A stretch of 64,000 nucleotides of DNA, taken from NCBI RefSeq assembly GCF_947494875.1, contig NZ_CANLWM010000011.1, forward strand, positions 37,697 through 101,696, read 5' to 3'. Both the position numbers and the translations under genes were made by a program. Positions 47,683 to 56,893 of the stretch are shown in pieces (position 1 is the stretch's first letter; every line of letters begins with the position of its first letter). This DNA is from an uncultured Williamsia sp. Its GTDB lineage: Bacteria; Actinomycetota; Actinomycetes; Mycobacteriales; Mycobacteriaceae. Below the pieces are notes generated by a model, which worked only from the letters and a program-made list of their open reading frames with translations, was not told the origin of the DNA and did no database searches.

Positions 47683-48421
47683 CGCCGGCGCCGGGGCGGG
47701 GCGGGGCGGTGTGGTCTAGCAAGTCCGGGCCACACCGCACTTCCCGTCCGGTACAAATGGCTCTCCCGCACAAGATGACGCGGTGTCGGCCCCGACGGCA
47801 TGCCATCCATCCTGCCCAGCCCCCGATAAGCCGCAGCAAGGATCGCTGGTCCGCGATGCGCCTCGTGATGTCTCCTGGCCGCCCAAATCCGCGTTGGGGT
47901 GTGCGGGGTATGGGGATTGGACGATGAGGCGCTGGATCGCCCGGGCGAGCGCGGAGACGTCGCCCGGCGTTGTCGCATGCGGCCAGGCGCGGCAGAACGT
48001 CACCGACGAGGTCGGCTGCGGCGTGGCGAAACCCTTGCACCAACTCCGGAGGGAAGTCCGGTGCCGCGGCGACGTCGGCGGCGGCATGCAGCAGCCGCGC
48101 CGTCTCGTCGATCGAGACACCAATGGTCAGCGCTGATGCATCGACACAGTCGGCGTTGTCGAGAGCCGCTGCGTCGCCGCCGGCGTACACCCGTGCCGCT
48201 GTACCGCGTTTCCATTGCAGTGCCCGGTCGAGCTTGGCCAGGGTGATTGGTCGTAGCGGTGACGACTGGCCGCTCTCGACGCGCACGAGGGTGGGTTGCG
48301 ATGGTCCGCCGGCGGCCTCGGCCGCGGCCATGCTGAGCGAGAGCTGCGCGCGACGCTCAGTGACCGCGGTCGCGAGCTGGTCGCTGTGCGACTCGCGCGC
48401 GGCCCGTGTTGTCGTGGTCAT
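47621..48421 (-). CDS. XRE-family regulator, probably frameshifted at the C-terminus
   Basis: From ATG 48421 (MTTTTRAARESHSDQLATAV). Residues 10-75 form a Cro/C1-type HTH (QLSLSMAAAEAAGGPSQPTLVRVESGQ, ITLAKLDRALQWKRGTAARVYAGG), followed by a helical domain to LVGDVLPRLAAC. After the run at 47959-47968 this frame turns into Arg/Pro-rich sequence that overlaps the convergent gene. Another frame continues sensibly (PGDVSALARAIQRLIVQSPY) and stops at 47716. A one-base indel near 47960, natural or from sequencing, is likely. Confidence 0.55.
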   Translation of the reverse strand: MTTTTRAARESHSDQLATAVTERRAQLSLSMAAAEAAGGPSQPTLVRVESGQSSPLRPITLAKLDRALQWKRGTAARVYAGGDAAALDNADCVDASALTIGVSIDETARLLHAAADVAAAPDFPPELVQGFRHAAADLVGDVLPRLAACDNAGRRLRARPGDPAPHRPIPIPRTPQRGFGRPGDITRRIADQRSLLRLIGGWAGWMACRRGRHRVILCGRAICTGREVRCGPDLLDHTAPPRPGAGASGMRSPRTRRYLLRRPEFD

Positions 48422-48609
48422 AGACGTGCCGGTAGCGGTCACCAGACCTTCTGGACCCACAGCGGGTGGGCGGGAACGCTCTGCGACCGGCTACCAGGCG
48501 CGGTCGGCGCTGTTCCTACGTGCCCTGCTCCCCGACCGCCTCTTCGACCGGGTGATCACCAGCAGGACAAGCTGAAAATGTGCGAGTGTCGCGGCGTCTG
48601 CTCGAGTGT

Positions 48610-49773
48610 TCAGTTGGGGGTGCTGAGGACGACGACGGAGTTGTGTCCTCCCATTCCCAGTGAGGGTTTGATGGTGATGCCCTCGGCCATTGGTGTGGCA
48701 CCGTCGAGGAGCTGGGGGTGCGCGGTAGCTACGTGTGGTGGGGCAGGCACGATTCCGTGCTCGGAGCCGAGGGCGGTTGCGGCAATCTCGACGGCGGCCG
48801 CGGCGCCTTGGCAGTGACCGGTCAGCGGTTTGATCGAGTACACATCCGGGCGTGCCTCGGCGAACATCTCCGACAGGATTGCGCGTTCGGCGGCGTCGCA
48901 TTGGGCGGTGCCGGGCCCGTGCGCGTTGAGGTAGCGCACGTCGCGGGCGTCCACCCCGGCGTCGGCCAGAGCGTCATCAACACACCGCATGATCTCTCGG
49001 TGACCGGGGTCGACGGATGCGACGTGGAACCCGTCGTGACTCATCGCCCCACCCAGGATCGACAGATAGCTCTGCGCCGGCGACTTGGAGACAACGAACC
49101 CGACCGAGGCCTCCCCCATCGCGAACCCGCGGCTGCCCTCCTGGAACGGGCGGCACGCATCGAGCGGTTCGGCATCGACGACGCCGGCACCCAATCGGAC
49201 GAAATGGTCCACGTTCTCCGGCGTCAACGACATATCGGTGGCCACGCACACGACATCGTCGGCAATTCCCGCATCGAGCCACATTTTCGCGGTCAGCAAT
49301 CCCACATTTCCGGAACTGCATGTTGCCGAGACGTTCATTGCCGGTCCGTGGAATCCGAATTCTTGCATCAGCGTCGAGATCGGGGTCGAGGGCAGCAACC
49401 GCATGTAGTCGCGGATCCTGCGTTGCCCGTCGTCGCCGAGATAGAACTGCCGCCAGTCGGCGACATCACCGAGCACGACCGCGTGCAGCAACCCCACCCG
49501 GCGTCCTGGTGTCCAGCCACGGGACTCCGCATCGCCGATCGCCTCACGCGCCACACCCCGCATGGCCTGCGAAAACAGGCTAGGACTATCCGCCGGGTCC
49601 CCACCTGCGGGAACCTTCGCCAACCACACCTGGTCATCACCATCGGCGCCGTACCCGCCATGCAGCACCGCCGCGGGTTTGCCCGACGACACTCCCCGCC
49701 ACAGTGCGTCAGCACCCCACCCGTACCCGGTGGCCGCGCCCACTCCCACGATGTTCACACCATTCTTTGCCAT
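48610..49773 (-). CDS. Beta-ketoacyl-ACP synthase (KAS I/II-like)
   Basis: A 387-residue protein from ATG 49773. Thiolase-fold triad: Cys152 in VSATCSSGN, His in YLNAHGPGTAQCD, His in PLTGHCQGAAAAVE, with the glycine-rich end GMGGHNSVVVL. It is shorter at the N-terminus than housekeeping FabF/KasA and stands alone, without acyl carrier protein, on an accessory element. Mycolata carry many such enzymes for meromycolate or polyketide work. It may modify a lipid or specialised metabolite. Confidence 0.85.
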   Translation of the reverse strand: MAKNGVNIVGVGAATGYGWGADALWRGVSSGKPAAVLHGGYGADGDDQVWLAKVPAGGDPADSPSLFSQAMRGVAREAIGDAESRGWTPGRRVGLLHAVVLGDVADWRQFYLGDDGQRRIRDYMRLLPSTPISTLMQEFGFHGPAMNVSATCSSGNVGLLTAKMWLDAGIADDVVCVATDMSLTPENVDHFVRLGAGVVDAEPLDACRPFQEGSRGFAMGEASVGFVVSKSPAQSYLSILGGAMSHDGFHVASVDPGHREIMRCVDDALADAGVDARDVRYLNAHGPGTAQCDAAERAILSEMFAEARPDVYSIKPLTGHCQGAAAAVEIAATALGSEHGIVPAPPHVATAHPQLLDGATPMAEGITIKPSLGMGGHNSVVVLSTPN

Positions 49774-50020
49774 TGTTCATTTCCCCCTAACGGATGCGGA
49801 ATCCCCCCACCGAGGCCCCGTCACAACGATTAACCGCCACAACAGGTAATTTCGCAAAAAGCAAGCGATCGAATGCACTACACCCAACCCGCCGTTTGAA
49901 ATAGCGGCATATCGCCCCACGGGTATCGGCGACCGACTATTCGCTGTTCTCCGCAACTCCTGTTGGAGTGGTTCAATGAGTTGCGGCATCAAGCACGGGT
50001 GACTAAACGAGGAAGGCGGC

Positions 50021-51454
50021 GTGGACGAGGGCGACTTCGCAGACGACGGCACCGCCCCCAGCCCCGCGGCCCCGGCACACGCTCACGATCCCGGGGTGCA
50101 GTACCGAGTTCTGATCGATCACAGCCCCGATGCAATCGTGGTCCACCAAGGCGCCGAGTTGGTGTTCGTCAACGCCGCCGGCCTCCAGCTCATCGGTGCG
50201 TCCGACCCCGCGGACGTGGTCGGCCATCCTCTGGGTGAGTTCGTGACCGAGGAGTCGACCGCTGCGCTCTTCGAGCGCATCCGGGGCCTCGACAGCCTGG
50301 GAGCAGCATCATCTCCGACGGAGATGACCCTGCGCCGCCTCGACGGCCACCACGTGCCCGTCGAAGCCCGATCGGTACGCACCATCTGGGTCGGGCGGCC
50401 CGCCTACCTTGCGGTCCTGCGTGATCTGACCGCTGAACATGCCGCCCGGGCTGAGGCGGACGCAGCGAACCTGCAATTCGGGGCCGTGGTGTCGTGCCTG
50501 GTCGAGGGAGTCATGATCCTCGACGACGAAGGCGTGCCATTGTCGATGAACACCTCCGCCGCCCACATTCTCGACGTCGACCCCGCCGACGTCCTCGGCA
50601 CGGATCTCGAAACCCTCGCCCGCACCCTGAATCCGATCAGCGCCGACACCGGATTACCCCTGGACCCCGAGATCTACCCGTTCGCCCGCGCCCGCCGAAC
50701 GGGCCGACCCGCCACCTTCACCGCCGGGATACATCGTCCCGACGGCACGGTCGTCTGGATCTCAGGGACCACACAACACTTCTCCCCTCCCCCGACCCGG
50801 TACGTCATGTCGTTCAGCGATGTCACCGCCGAACGAGAGGCCAGCGCGCGCCTGGAGTATCAGGCCACCCATGACGCCTTGACTGGTCTTCCCAACCGGC
50901 TGCGCCTGGTCGACACTCTCACCACTACGCTCGCCAACCCTCACCGCGGCCCAATCGCTGTGCTGTTTCTCGACCTGGACAACCTCAAGGCCGCCAACGA
51001 CTCTCTCGGGCATTCCACCGGCGATCACGTTCTGCGCATTGCCGCCCGCCGACTCCAACAGGCGATCCCCGGAGACGGCATCATCGGCCGAGTCGGCGGC
51101 GACGAGTTCGTCGCCATCATCCACGCCGAACCCTCGGGTCTCGGAGCGATCACCGATGCGCTCCATGCAGCCCTGGCGCAACCCATCACTCTCGACGGAT
51201 GGACCCTGATCATCACTACCAGCGTTGGCGTAGTCACGGTCCCGCCCTCAGATACCCGCACGATCGACGACCTGCTCCACGACGCGGACACCGCTATGTA
51301 CACCGCCAAGCAGAACGGCGGAGACCAGACCGTGCACCACCCAGCGCCGCGGGGCAACGGCGGGATGAGAGCGCACGCAGATGGCGAGTCCCCGAACACA
51401 CGGGGCGACTCGCCGCCCCCCACTGGTGAACTCAGGCGCGTCTACCGACGCTGA
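50021..51454 (+). CDS. PAS-PAS-GGDEF diguanylate cyclase 1
   Basis: A 477-residue soluble protein from GTG 50021. PAS 1 (YRVLIDHSPDAIVVHQGAELVFVN) and PAS 2 (GAVVSCLVEGVMILDDEGVPLSMN) lead via DVTAEREASARLEYQATHDALTGLPNRLRLVDTL into a GGDEF domain with intact RVGGDEFVAII. The RxxD inhibitory site normally five residues before GGDEF is absent. No EAL domain. It should make c-di-GMP in response to a ligand or redox cue. A closely similar gene lies tail to tail downstream. Confidence 0.9.
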   Translation: MDEGDFADDGTAPSPAAPAHAHDPGVQYRVLIDHSPDAIVVHQGAELVFVNAAGLQLIGASDPADVVGHPLGEFVTEESTAALFERIRGLDSLGAASSPTEMTLRRLDGHHVPVEARSVRTIWVGRPAYLAVLRDLTAEHAARAEADAANLQFGAVVSCLVEGVMILDDEGVPLSMNTSAAHILDVDPADVLGTDLETLARTLNPISADTGLPLDPEIYPFARARRTGRPATFTAGIHRPDGTVVWISGTTQHFSPPPTRYVMSFSDVTAEREASARLEYQATHDALTGLPNRLRLVDTLTTTLANPHRGPIAVLFLDLDNLKAANDSLGHSTGDHVLRIAARRLQQAIPGDGIIGRVGGDEFVAIIHAEPSGLGAITDALHAALAQPITLDGWTLIITTSVGVVTVPPSDTRTIDDLLHDADTAMYTAKQNGGDQTVHHPAPRGNGGMRAHADGESPNTRGDSPPPTGELRRVYRR

Positions 51455-51518
51455 CGAGGGTGATCGACTGTCCGACGACGCCGCAAAGAGATGCTGCTGG
51501 TGAGGGCGCGCCGGACGC

Positions 51519-52808
51519 TCACCAGAAAACGATGGGGTCCTGCGCGGCGAAGATCGTGCGGTTGCCACCAGAGTCTTTCGCTTGGTACATCGCGATGTCT
51601 GCGTCGCGCAGAAGCTGGTCGACGGTTCGGGTGTCGCCGGGCGGGACTCGGATGGCGCCAATACTGGCACGCACAACTAACTGGGCGTCCCGAACGGGTA
51701 TCGGCGAGTCGAGTGACTGATGCAAGGACGTGGCGAGATCGCCTGCGGCGCACGATCCTCCGCTGACCACGGCGACGAACTCGTCGCCGCCGACCCGGCC
51801 GATACTCGAGCTGCCGGGCGGTAGCACGCTGGCCAGGCGGCGGGCGGCGATGCGCAGGACCTCGTCGCCGACGCTGTGACCGTAGGTGTCGTTGACAGCT
51901 TTCAGTTTGTCGAGATCGATATAGAGCACGGCGATGTCGTGGTGACGGTCCTGCTCGCTGAGCGCGGCACTGAGTGTGTCGAGGATGTCGTGCCGGTTCG
52001 GCAGAGCGGTCAGCGCGTCATGGCGGGCCTGATACTGAAGTCTGGCGGTCGCGTCGCGTTCTGCGGTGATATCGGTGAACGAGGTGATGAGGTGCCGCTC
52101 GGCACCGTCGCCGATCACAGATGTTGCGCACCTGACCCAGGTCGTCTGGCCGCGAGGAGGCGTCAGTTCGAGTTCGTAGCGGCTCGGGGCCGAAGTGAAC
52201 GGTCTGCGATGGAGGTCAAAGGGTGTGATCAACACCCCGTCGGCCCTGCGAATACGGCCTTCGTCGATCATCGTCCTGATGGAGCTTCCGACCGCGTCGT
52301 GCACGTCGACTCCGAGGATCGCGGCGCCGGCAGGGTTGATCGAACGGATGTAACCGCGACGGTCATGGACGACGACCCCATCGATCAGCGCCTCGACTAC
52401 CTCGGTGAAGCGCTGCTCGGCGCGCCTCGCGGTGGCCTCAGCCATCTCTTGGGCGGTCATGTCCCGCATGATCGCCAGATACGCGTTCTCACCCTTCCAC
52501 CGGGTGCGAACTGATTGGGCCTGCACCGTGCGCAGGCTGCCATCAGCGTCGAGAAGCCTCATGACACTGGGGGCGGAGGTGTCGCCGAGCTGGGTCAGTC
52601 CTGCGATCCGCTCGATCAGGGCGGCCGCGGACGTAGCGTCAACAAACTGCAGGAGCGGCCGACCAACCACTTCCCCGGCGGAGTCGACACCAACCAGGTT
52701 CAGCGCAGCGACGTTCGCGAAGAGCAAGAGTTGTCCGTCGTGGACACAGATCGCGTCCGGGTGATGGTCGACAAGAAGCTGCCATCCGTCGTCGTCGCCT
52801 GGCTGCAT
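51519..52808 (-). CDS. PAS-PAS-GGDEF diguanylate cyclase 2
   Basis: A 429-residue protein from ATG 52808 with GGAGG upstream (MQPGDDDGWQLLVDHHPDAI); the frame is open further but has no other ribosome site. Same domains and phrasing as the convergent gene at 50021: PAS (DAICVHDGQLLLFANVAALNLVG), PAS (EVVEALIDGVVVHDRRG), GGDEF (IGRVGGDEFVAVV), again without an RxxD I-site. The two are paralogues, probably from an inverted duplication. Input signals may differ, since the PAS sequences have diverged. Confidence 0.9.
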   Translation of the reverse strand: MQPGDDDGWQLLVDHHPDAICVHDGQLLLFANVAALNLVGVDSAGEVVGRPLLQFVDATSAAALIERIAGLTQLGDTSAPSVMRLLDADGSLRTVQAQSVRTRWKGENAYLAIMRDMTAQEMAEATARRAEQRFTEVVEALIDGVVVHDRRGYIRSINPAGAAILGVDVHDAVGSSIRTMIDEGRIRRADGVLITPFDLHRRPFTSAPSRYELELTPPRGQTTWVRCATSVIGDGAERHLITSFTDITAERDATARLQYQARHDALTALPNRHDILDTLSAALSEQDRHHDIAVLYIDLDKLKAVNDTYGHSVGDEVLRIAARRLASVLPPGSSSIGRVGGDEFVAVVSGGSCAAGDLATSLHQSLDSPIPVRDAQLVVRASIGAIRVPPGDTRTVDQLLRDADIAMYQAKDSGGNRTIFAAQDPIVFW

Positions 52809-53051
52809 TGGGCTCACCCTCCTCCCCTCAACCTCCAGCGCCCCAGCCCGGCGGCAATCGCATGCGTGCGTAGCACAGCCTAGGTGGCACGGCGCACGCT
52901 CCGCCTGTGCGTCGTGCCCTGCGACGCACACCTCAACTCCGGTCCTCGCGCCGCGCCGTAGCTCGCACCCCGAGCATGCACTTCCCGACCCGGGCTGTCG
53001 TTCAGTGCCGCCGTTGAGCGCGGCAGTGCACGGCGTGACAAGCTGCATCGT

Positions 53052-53411
53052 GTGTGGACGGGGCCTCACAGGTGGACAGGCACGCCGCGCCGACGGCTGC
53101 GTAAGCAGACTCCACGGCGGGCAGCCTTAGTCCCTGGCGTGTACCGCGTTCGCCGCTCGGACGGGCGTTTCGTTGTCACCGATGAGAGTCGATGCCGCCG
53201 CTCGATCCTCGGCCGCCGATTCACCGTTCTGCCGGATCTTGTCAGCGCACGGGGGTCTGCGCGCCGCCACGCGTCTCGAGCTGCTGGTCTTGTCGCTCAT
53301 TACCGGATCGAGAAGTACTCACCGGATGCACTCGGCTGGATCCTGATCGAGAACTACCGAGTAGAGGATCGAGGCCATCGTGTGATCGTCGACGGCGAGG
53401 TCATCAACTGA
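53052..53411 (+). CDS. Soluble GVYRVRR-domain protein
   Basis: A 119-residue protein from GTG 53052. A basic N-terminus is followed by VPGVYRVRRSDGRFVVTDES, LGRRFTVLPDLVS and HYRIEKYSPDALGWILIENYRVED. It shares this domain with the membrane protein at 19300-19716 but lacks the membrane helix. No named family. Divergent from the second diguanylate cyclase. Confidence 0.6.
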   Translation: MWTGPHRWTGTPRRRLRKQTPRRAALVPGVYRVRRSDGRFVVTDESRCRRSILGRRFTVLPDLVSARGSARRHASRAAGLVAHYRIEKYSPDALGWILIENYRVEDRGHRVIVDGEVIN

Positions 53412-53486
53412 TCGCCGCCACAGCTCCTCCGATCCAGACCGCGTCGTCGGACCGGTGGTGTCCGAGCTGGTGGATACCGTGAGCGG

Positions 53487-53690
53487 GTGACAGAGCCCGG
53501 ACAGGTCGTGCGGGGCACGATCGCGAGCAGCGAGCGACCCAAGAGGGCCAAAGTCTCCGCGAAGGATCTGACGTTGATCGTGCGGGTGCCAGGACATCCC
53601 GCCGCGGTCCAAGCATTCACCGGTAACGAGCGCACCGCTGCCCAGCGCTACGCCGACGAGGTCGGCGGCACCGTCGAGCCGCTTCTCTAG
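53487..53690 (+). CDS. Hypothetical protein, 67 residues
   Basis: From GTG 53487 (MTEPGQVVRGTIASSERPKR to EVGGTVEPLL). Contains RVPGHPAAVQAFTGNERTAAQRYADEVGG. Possibly co-transcribed with the preceding small gene 75 bases upstream. Function unknown. Confidence 0.55.
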   Translation: MTEPGQVVRGTIASSERPKRAKVSAKDLTLIVRVPGHPAAVQAFTGNERTAAQRYADEVGGTVEPLL

Positions 53691-53712
53691 GCGCGGCTGA
53701 GCGGGCGACCGG

Positions 53713-54495
53713 TTATTGGCTGCCGGCCGGTGTCGTGGCAGAGGGGCCCGCGAGGGCGCGGCGGACGGTCTGCGTCATCGCCCGGCTGTAGGGGCCGGGG
53801 TCGCGGTGGCGACGGGCGGTGTCGACCGCGGCGGTGTTGAGCGTCGCGACGATCGCGCGAGCTCCCGCAGCCGACACGGTCGTGTCAGTGGCCCGCCGGA
53901 CCAGGGCGGCCAGCGCGGTGTGAATGTGGTCGGCGACGTCGCCGGCGTGATCGTCACGGGTGGCGTGGATGCGGGTTTCGGCCCAGAACAGCGACGCCTC
54001 ACGGTTCGTGTAGAAGTCCCGCAGCACCGCGGCCGCAGCCCGTCGGTCCGACACTTCGGCACAGCGGGTGTCGAGGCGCTCGGCGAAGGTGTCGACAGCG
54101 GCGTCGACGAGGTCCTTGCGCTCGGGGAAGTGGTAGGCCACCGACCCGACGGAGATGCCTGCGCGGTGGGCGACCTCGCGCAGCCGCATTCCCCCGACCC
54201 CGAGTTCGGCGATCTCGCCGATGGCGCCGGCGGCCAGGGCGGCGCGGCCGGTCCCGCGGCGAATGGTTCCCGGCGAGGTTGATCGTGATACTTGCCCGAC
54301 GCCGTCTCGTGCCGCGGCCTGGTCGGCGTCAGCCGTCCGGATCCAGCGGTGCAGTGTTCCTTGCTTGATACCGAGCTCGTCGCCGACGTAACGGCGGGCC
54401 TTGACCAGGGACTCTCCGGTCGCGGCAATACGTTCTCGGTACATCTCGACGGCTTGTCGCCGGGTCTGTTCGTCGTAAAGGGAGGGCCTGACCAC
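53713..54495 (-). CDS. TetR regulator with an extra transposase-like HTH at the N-terminus
   Basis: A 260-residue protein from GTG 54495. Residues 1-60 (RPSLYDEQTRRQAVEMYRERIAATGESLVKARRYVGDELGIKQGTLHRWIR) read like the HTH of IS3-family transposase OrfA. Residues 85-260 are a complete TetR repressor (AALAAGAIGEIAELGVGGMRLREVAHRAGISVGSVAYHFPERKDLVDAAV). Two DNA-binding modules in one chain is unusual. It is divergent from a DNA ligase gene, whose start is 55 bases away, and may control it. Confidence 0.8.
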   Translation of the reverse strand: MVRPSLYDEQTRRQAVEMYRERIAATGESLVKARRYVGDELGIKQGTLHRWIRTADADQAAARDGVGQVSRSTSPGTIRRGTGRAALAAGAIGEIAELGVGGMRLREVAHRAGISVGSVAYHFPERKDLVDAAVDTFAERLDTRCAEVSDRRAAAAVLRDFYTNREASLFWAETRIHATRDDHAGDVADHIHTALAALVRRATDTTVSAAGARAIVATLNTAAVDTARRHRDPGPYSRAMTQTVRRALAGPSATTPAGSQ

Positions 54496-54550
54496 ACCCC
54501 CATTCTGACCGGTGGCGCAGCGCGCGCCGAACGCACGCCATCCTGGGTGG

Positions 54551-55510
54551 ATGGCTGCCGTTCGGGTCGCGCCCATGCTGGCGACACCGGGATCGGTGCT
54601 GCTCGGCGATGGGTTCGCCTACGAGATGAAGTACGACGGCCAGCGCGGCATGGCGACCGTGGACGGTCGAGGTGTGCGGCTGTCGAGCCGCAACGGCACC
54701 ACCATCACCCGCACCTACCCCGACGTCGTCGCCGGCATCCGCCGGGTACTGGGCGGGCGCGAGGCCATCCTGGACGGTGAGGTGGTCGCCCTGGATGAGT
54801 CCGGCCGTCCCTCGTTTGGGCTGTTGCAACGTCGCATGCACACCCAGCGGGCCGCTGCGGCTCTCGTGCGTGAGGTGCCGGCGCGGTTCTTCGTGTTCGA
54901 CGTCCTCGCCAGCGACGGCCGGGACGTGACGGGCCTGCCCTACACCGGGCGCCGGGCACTGCTCGAGGATCTCGTGAGCCCGGGCGATCCAGTGGTGCAG
55001 GTACCGCCGTCGTGGACCGCGGCCGACGGGGTCGACGGCCAGGTGATGCTCGAGCTCGCCGCCGAGCACGGCCTCGAGGGCGTGGTGGCCAAGCGCCTGT
55101 CGTCGCGCTACCGGCCCGGTCAGCGCTCCCCCGACTGGATCAAGCAACCGTTGCGGGTCAGCGCGACGGTGGTCGTTGCGGGCTGGATCGGGACACCCGA
55201 GAAGATGGAGTCACTGCTGCTCGCTGCGGTGCACCCGACGGGTGGGCTGCGCTACATCGGTCATGTCGGGACCGGCTTCACCCGGGTCGACCGGGAGGAC
55301 CTCCTGGACCAGCTCGGCGCGATCGAACGTCCGACGCACCCGTTCGCGAGCCCTCCCCCGCGATGGGCCTCCGGTGATCACGTCCGGTGGGTGCACCCAG
55401 TCCTGCTCGGCGAGGTGCACTTTCGTGAGTTCACGACCCGTCTACGTCACGCGAGCTGGCGCGGGCTGCGCCCCGACGCTGCACTAGCCGATGCACGGTG
55501 GCCGGGCTGA
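54551..55510 (+). CDS. ATP-dependent DNA ligase (LigD/LigC-type)
   Basis: A 319-residue protein from ATG 54551. Nucleotidyltransferase motifs: EMKYDGQRG with the adenylated Lys27, LSSRNGTTITRTYPDV, LDGEVVALDESGRPSF, FFVFDVLASDGRDVT, GLEGVVAKRLSSRYRPGQRSPDWIK. A C-terminal OB-fold follows (LLLAAVHPTGGLRYIGHVGTGF). No polymerase or nuclease domain of LigD is attached and no Ku gene is near. Likely repairs or seals strand breaks, possibly during plasmid establishment. Confidence 0.9.
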   Translation: MAAVRVAPMLATPGSVLLGDGFAYEMKYDGQRGMATVDGRGVRLSSRNGTTITRTYPDVVAGIRRVLGGREAILDGEVVALDESGRPSFGLLQRRMHTQRAAAALVREVPARFFVFDVLASDGRDVTGLPYTGRRALLEDLVSPGDPVVQVPPSWTAADGVDGQVMLELAAEHGLEGVVAKRLSSRYRPGQRSPDWIKQPLRVSATVVVAGWIGTPEKMESLLLAAVHPTGGLRYIGHVGTGFTRVDREDLLDQLGAIERPTHPFASPPPRWASGDHVRWVHPVLLGEVHFREFTTRLRHASWRGLRPDAALADARWPG

Positions 55511-55520
55511 TCCCCCGGCG

Positions 55521-56096
55521 TCAGGCGTAGACGTAGACGTTGTTGACGTGCCGGCGGATGGCGACGCGGAAGTTGTCCGGCGACTGGTGGCGTACTGCCA
55601 GCCGCACCGCGGCGGTGTCGAGAAGATCGACAACCTGGCTCGGCGGGGTCCCGGTCCGATCGGTGATGCGGTGCAGCTCCGCGACGACGAGTCGGCAGAT
55701 CTCTGTCACCGACTCGGCGCATTCTCGAGCTGCGGCGCTTCGTGCGGCGTGAGTACGCAACTCGGCGGCGGCCAAAGTGATGGCGCGTTCACCCCACAGG
55801 TGATGCAGGGCGTAGATCAGGGTGTTGCACGCCTCGTTGTGAGATCCACTGCGTGAGCTGGTGATCGCGACGTGACCGATGGTGCTGTACCGCTCCGCGA
55901 GGGCGGCGAATGCTTCGTCGACGAGGCGTTCCCGGCTGCCGAAGTGGTGGGTCACGGTCCCCAAACTCACGCCAGCCGTAGTCGCGACGTCGCGCATGGA
56001 GAACGCGCCGACTCCCCCATCGGCGATGAGTTCCCACACTTTCTCCAGCGTGTATGCGCGTGCACCGCCGCGGGTCGTCGATTTGTTCGCGGTCAC
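55521..56096 (-). CDS. TetR-family regulator
   Basis: A 191-residue protein from GTG 56096. HTH: AYTLEKVWELIADGGVGAFSMRDVATTAGVSLGTVTHHFGSRERLVDEAF. The C-terminal domain (LIYALHHLWGERAITLAAAELRTHAA) is typical of the TetR_C group. It converges on the ligase gene with a 10-base gap. The 56097-56347 gap upstream holds no gene. Confidence 0.85.
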   Translation of the reverse strand: MTANKSTTRGGARAYTLEKVWELIADGGVGAFSMRDVATTAGVSLGTVTHHFGSRERLVDEAFAALAERYSTIGHVAITSSRSGSHNEACNTLIYALHHLWGERAITLAAAELRTHAARSAAARECAESVTEICRLVVAELHRITDRTGTPPSQVVDLLDTAAVRLAVRHQSPDNFRVAIRRHVNNVYVYA

Positions 56097-56347
56097 GGTG
56101 CCACGGTGCCATGCCCGCAGAGGTCGGGCCGGGGCCAGGGGCGACGACTGCGTGAGCCCCGACGCAACCGCCACGACAGGACGAGACGGAGCCGATGGCG
56201 GGGAACGACCCCGTAGAAGCCAGAACGTCGCCGCCCGGGCTAGGGAGAGCGCAGGCAGCGACGTTCTGGGGTGGGATCACCGACCGAGTCAGCCCGCCGT
56301 CGTAGCGCCGCCAGGTCGCCCGGGCGGGACTCGAACAATGATCGCGG

Positions 56348-56629
56348 TCAGCGGGGAGGGAGCATCGTGTACGGAAGGTAGGGGCCCTGGATCCCGTTCC
56401 TGGACTGCAGATCGTTGGCCCAGGTGTTCGAGCATGGGAACTGCTCACTGCATTCCCAGGCCCGCGGCTGCAAGCCGTCGCCGTAGCCGTGTGGCGGCGC
56501 CAGCCACGTGTAGGCCGATGCGCTCCCTGCGCCGATCGTGAGTGCGGCCGCGCCGGCTGCCAGGGATGCGGCCACGGCGAGACGGTGCTTGTTCGTCCGG
56601 CGACCGCCGGTCTTCGACTTCTGCTGCAT
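56348..56629 (-). CDS. Small secreted protein, 93 residues
   Basis: From ATG 56629 with AAGGAG upstream. A basic start (MQQKSKTGGRRTNKHR) and the hydrophobic LAVAASLAAGAAALTIGAGSASA form a signal peptide. The mature part of about 55 residues is Trp/Tyr/Pro-rich with two cysteines (WECSEQFPCSNTW). Possibly disulfide-bonded. No family recognised. Confidence 0.7.
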   Translation of the reverse strand: MQQKSKTGGRRTNKHRLAVAASLAAGAAALTIGAGSASAYTWLAPPHGYGDGLQPRAWECSEQFPCSNTWANDLQSRNGIQGPYLPYTMLPPR

Positions 56630-56893
56630 AACTTCTCCTTGTGGTCATGTCCGGTGAATTACCGGACGACGGTCTGATGCGAGCAGCGCGTCGAAAGGTT
56701 CCCGCTGTGGGCAGAACGGTTTGCATTCGCTGAAGGGTCGGGGCACACCGCCCGATTGGATAGCCTGTCCGTTCGTACGGACCGCCGGCCCGGCGCGATC
56801 CGCCGCGATGAGGACCCGCTGTCCGTGCTGACCTGGGGAACGCCCGTGTCCCACCCACACCGCCCGGACGAATCGACCCGAAATGGAACTCTC

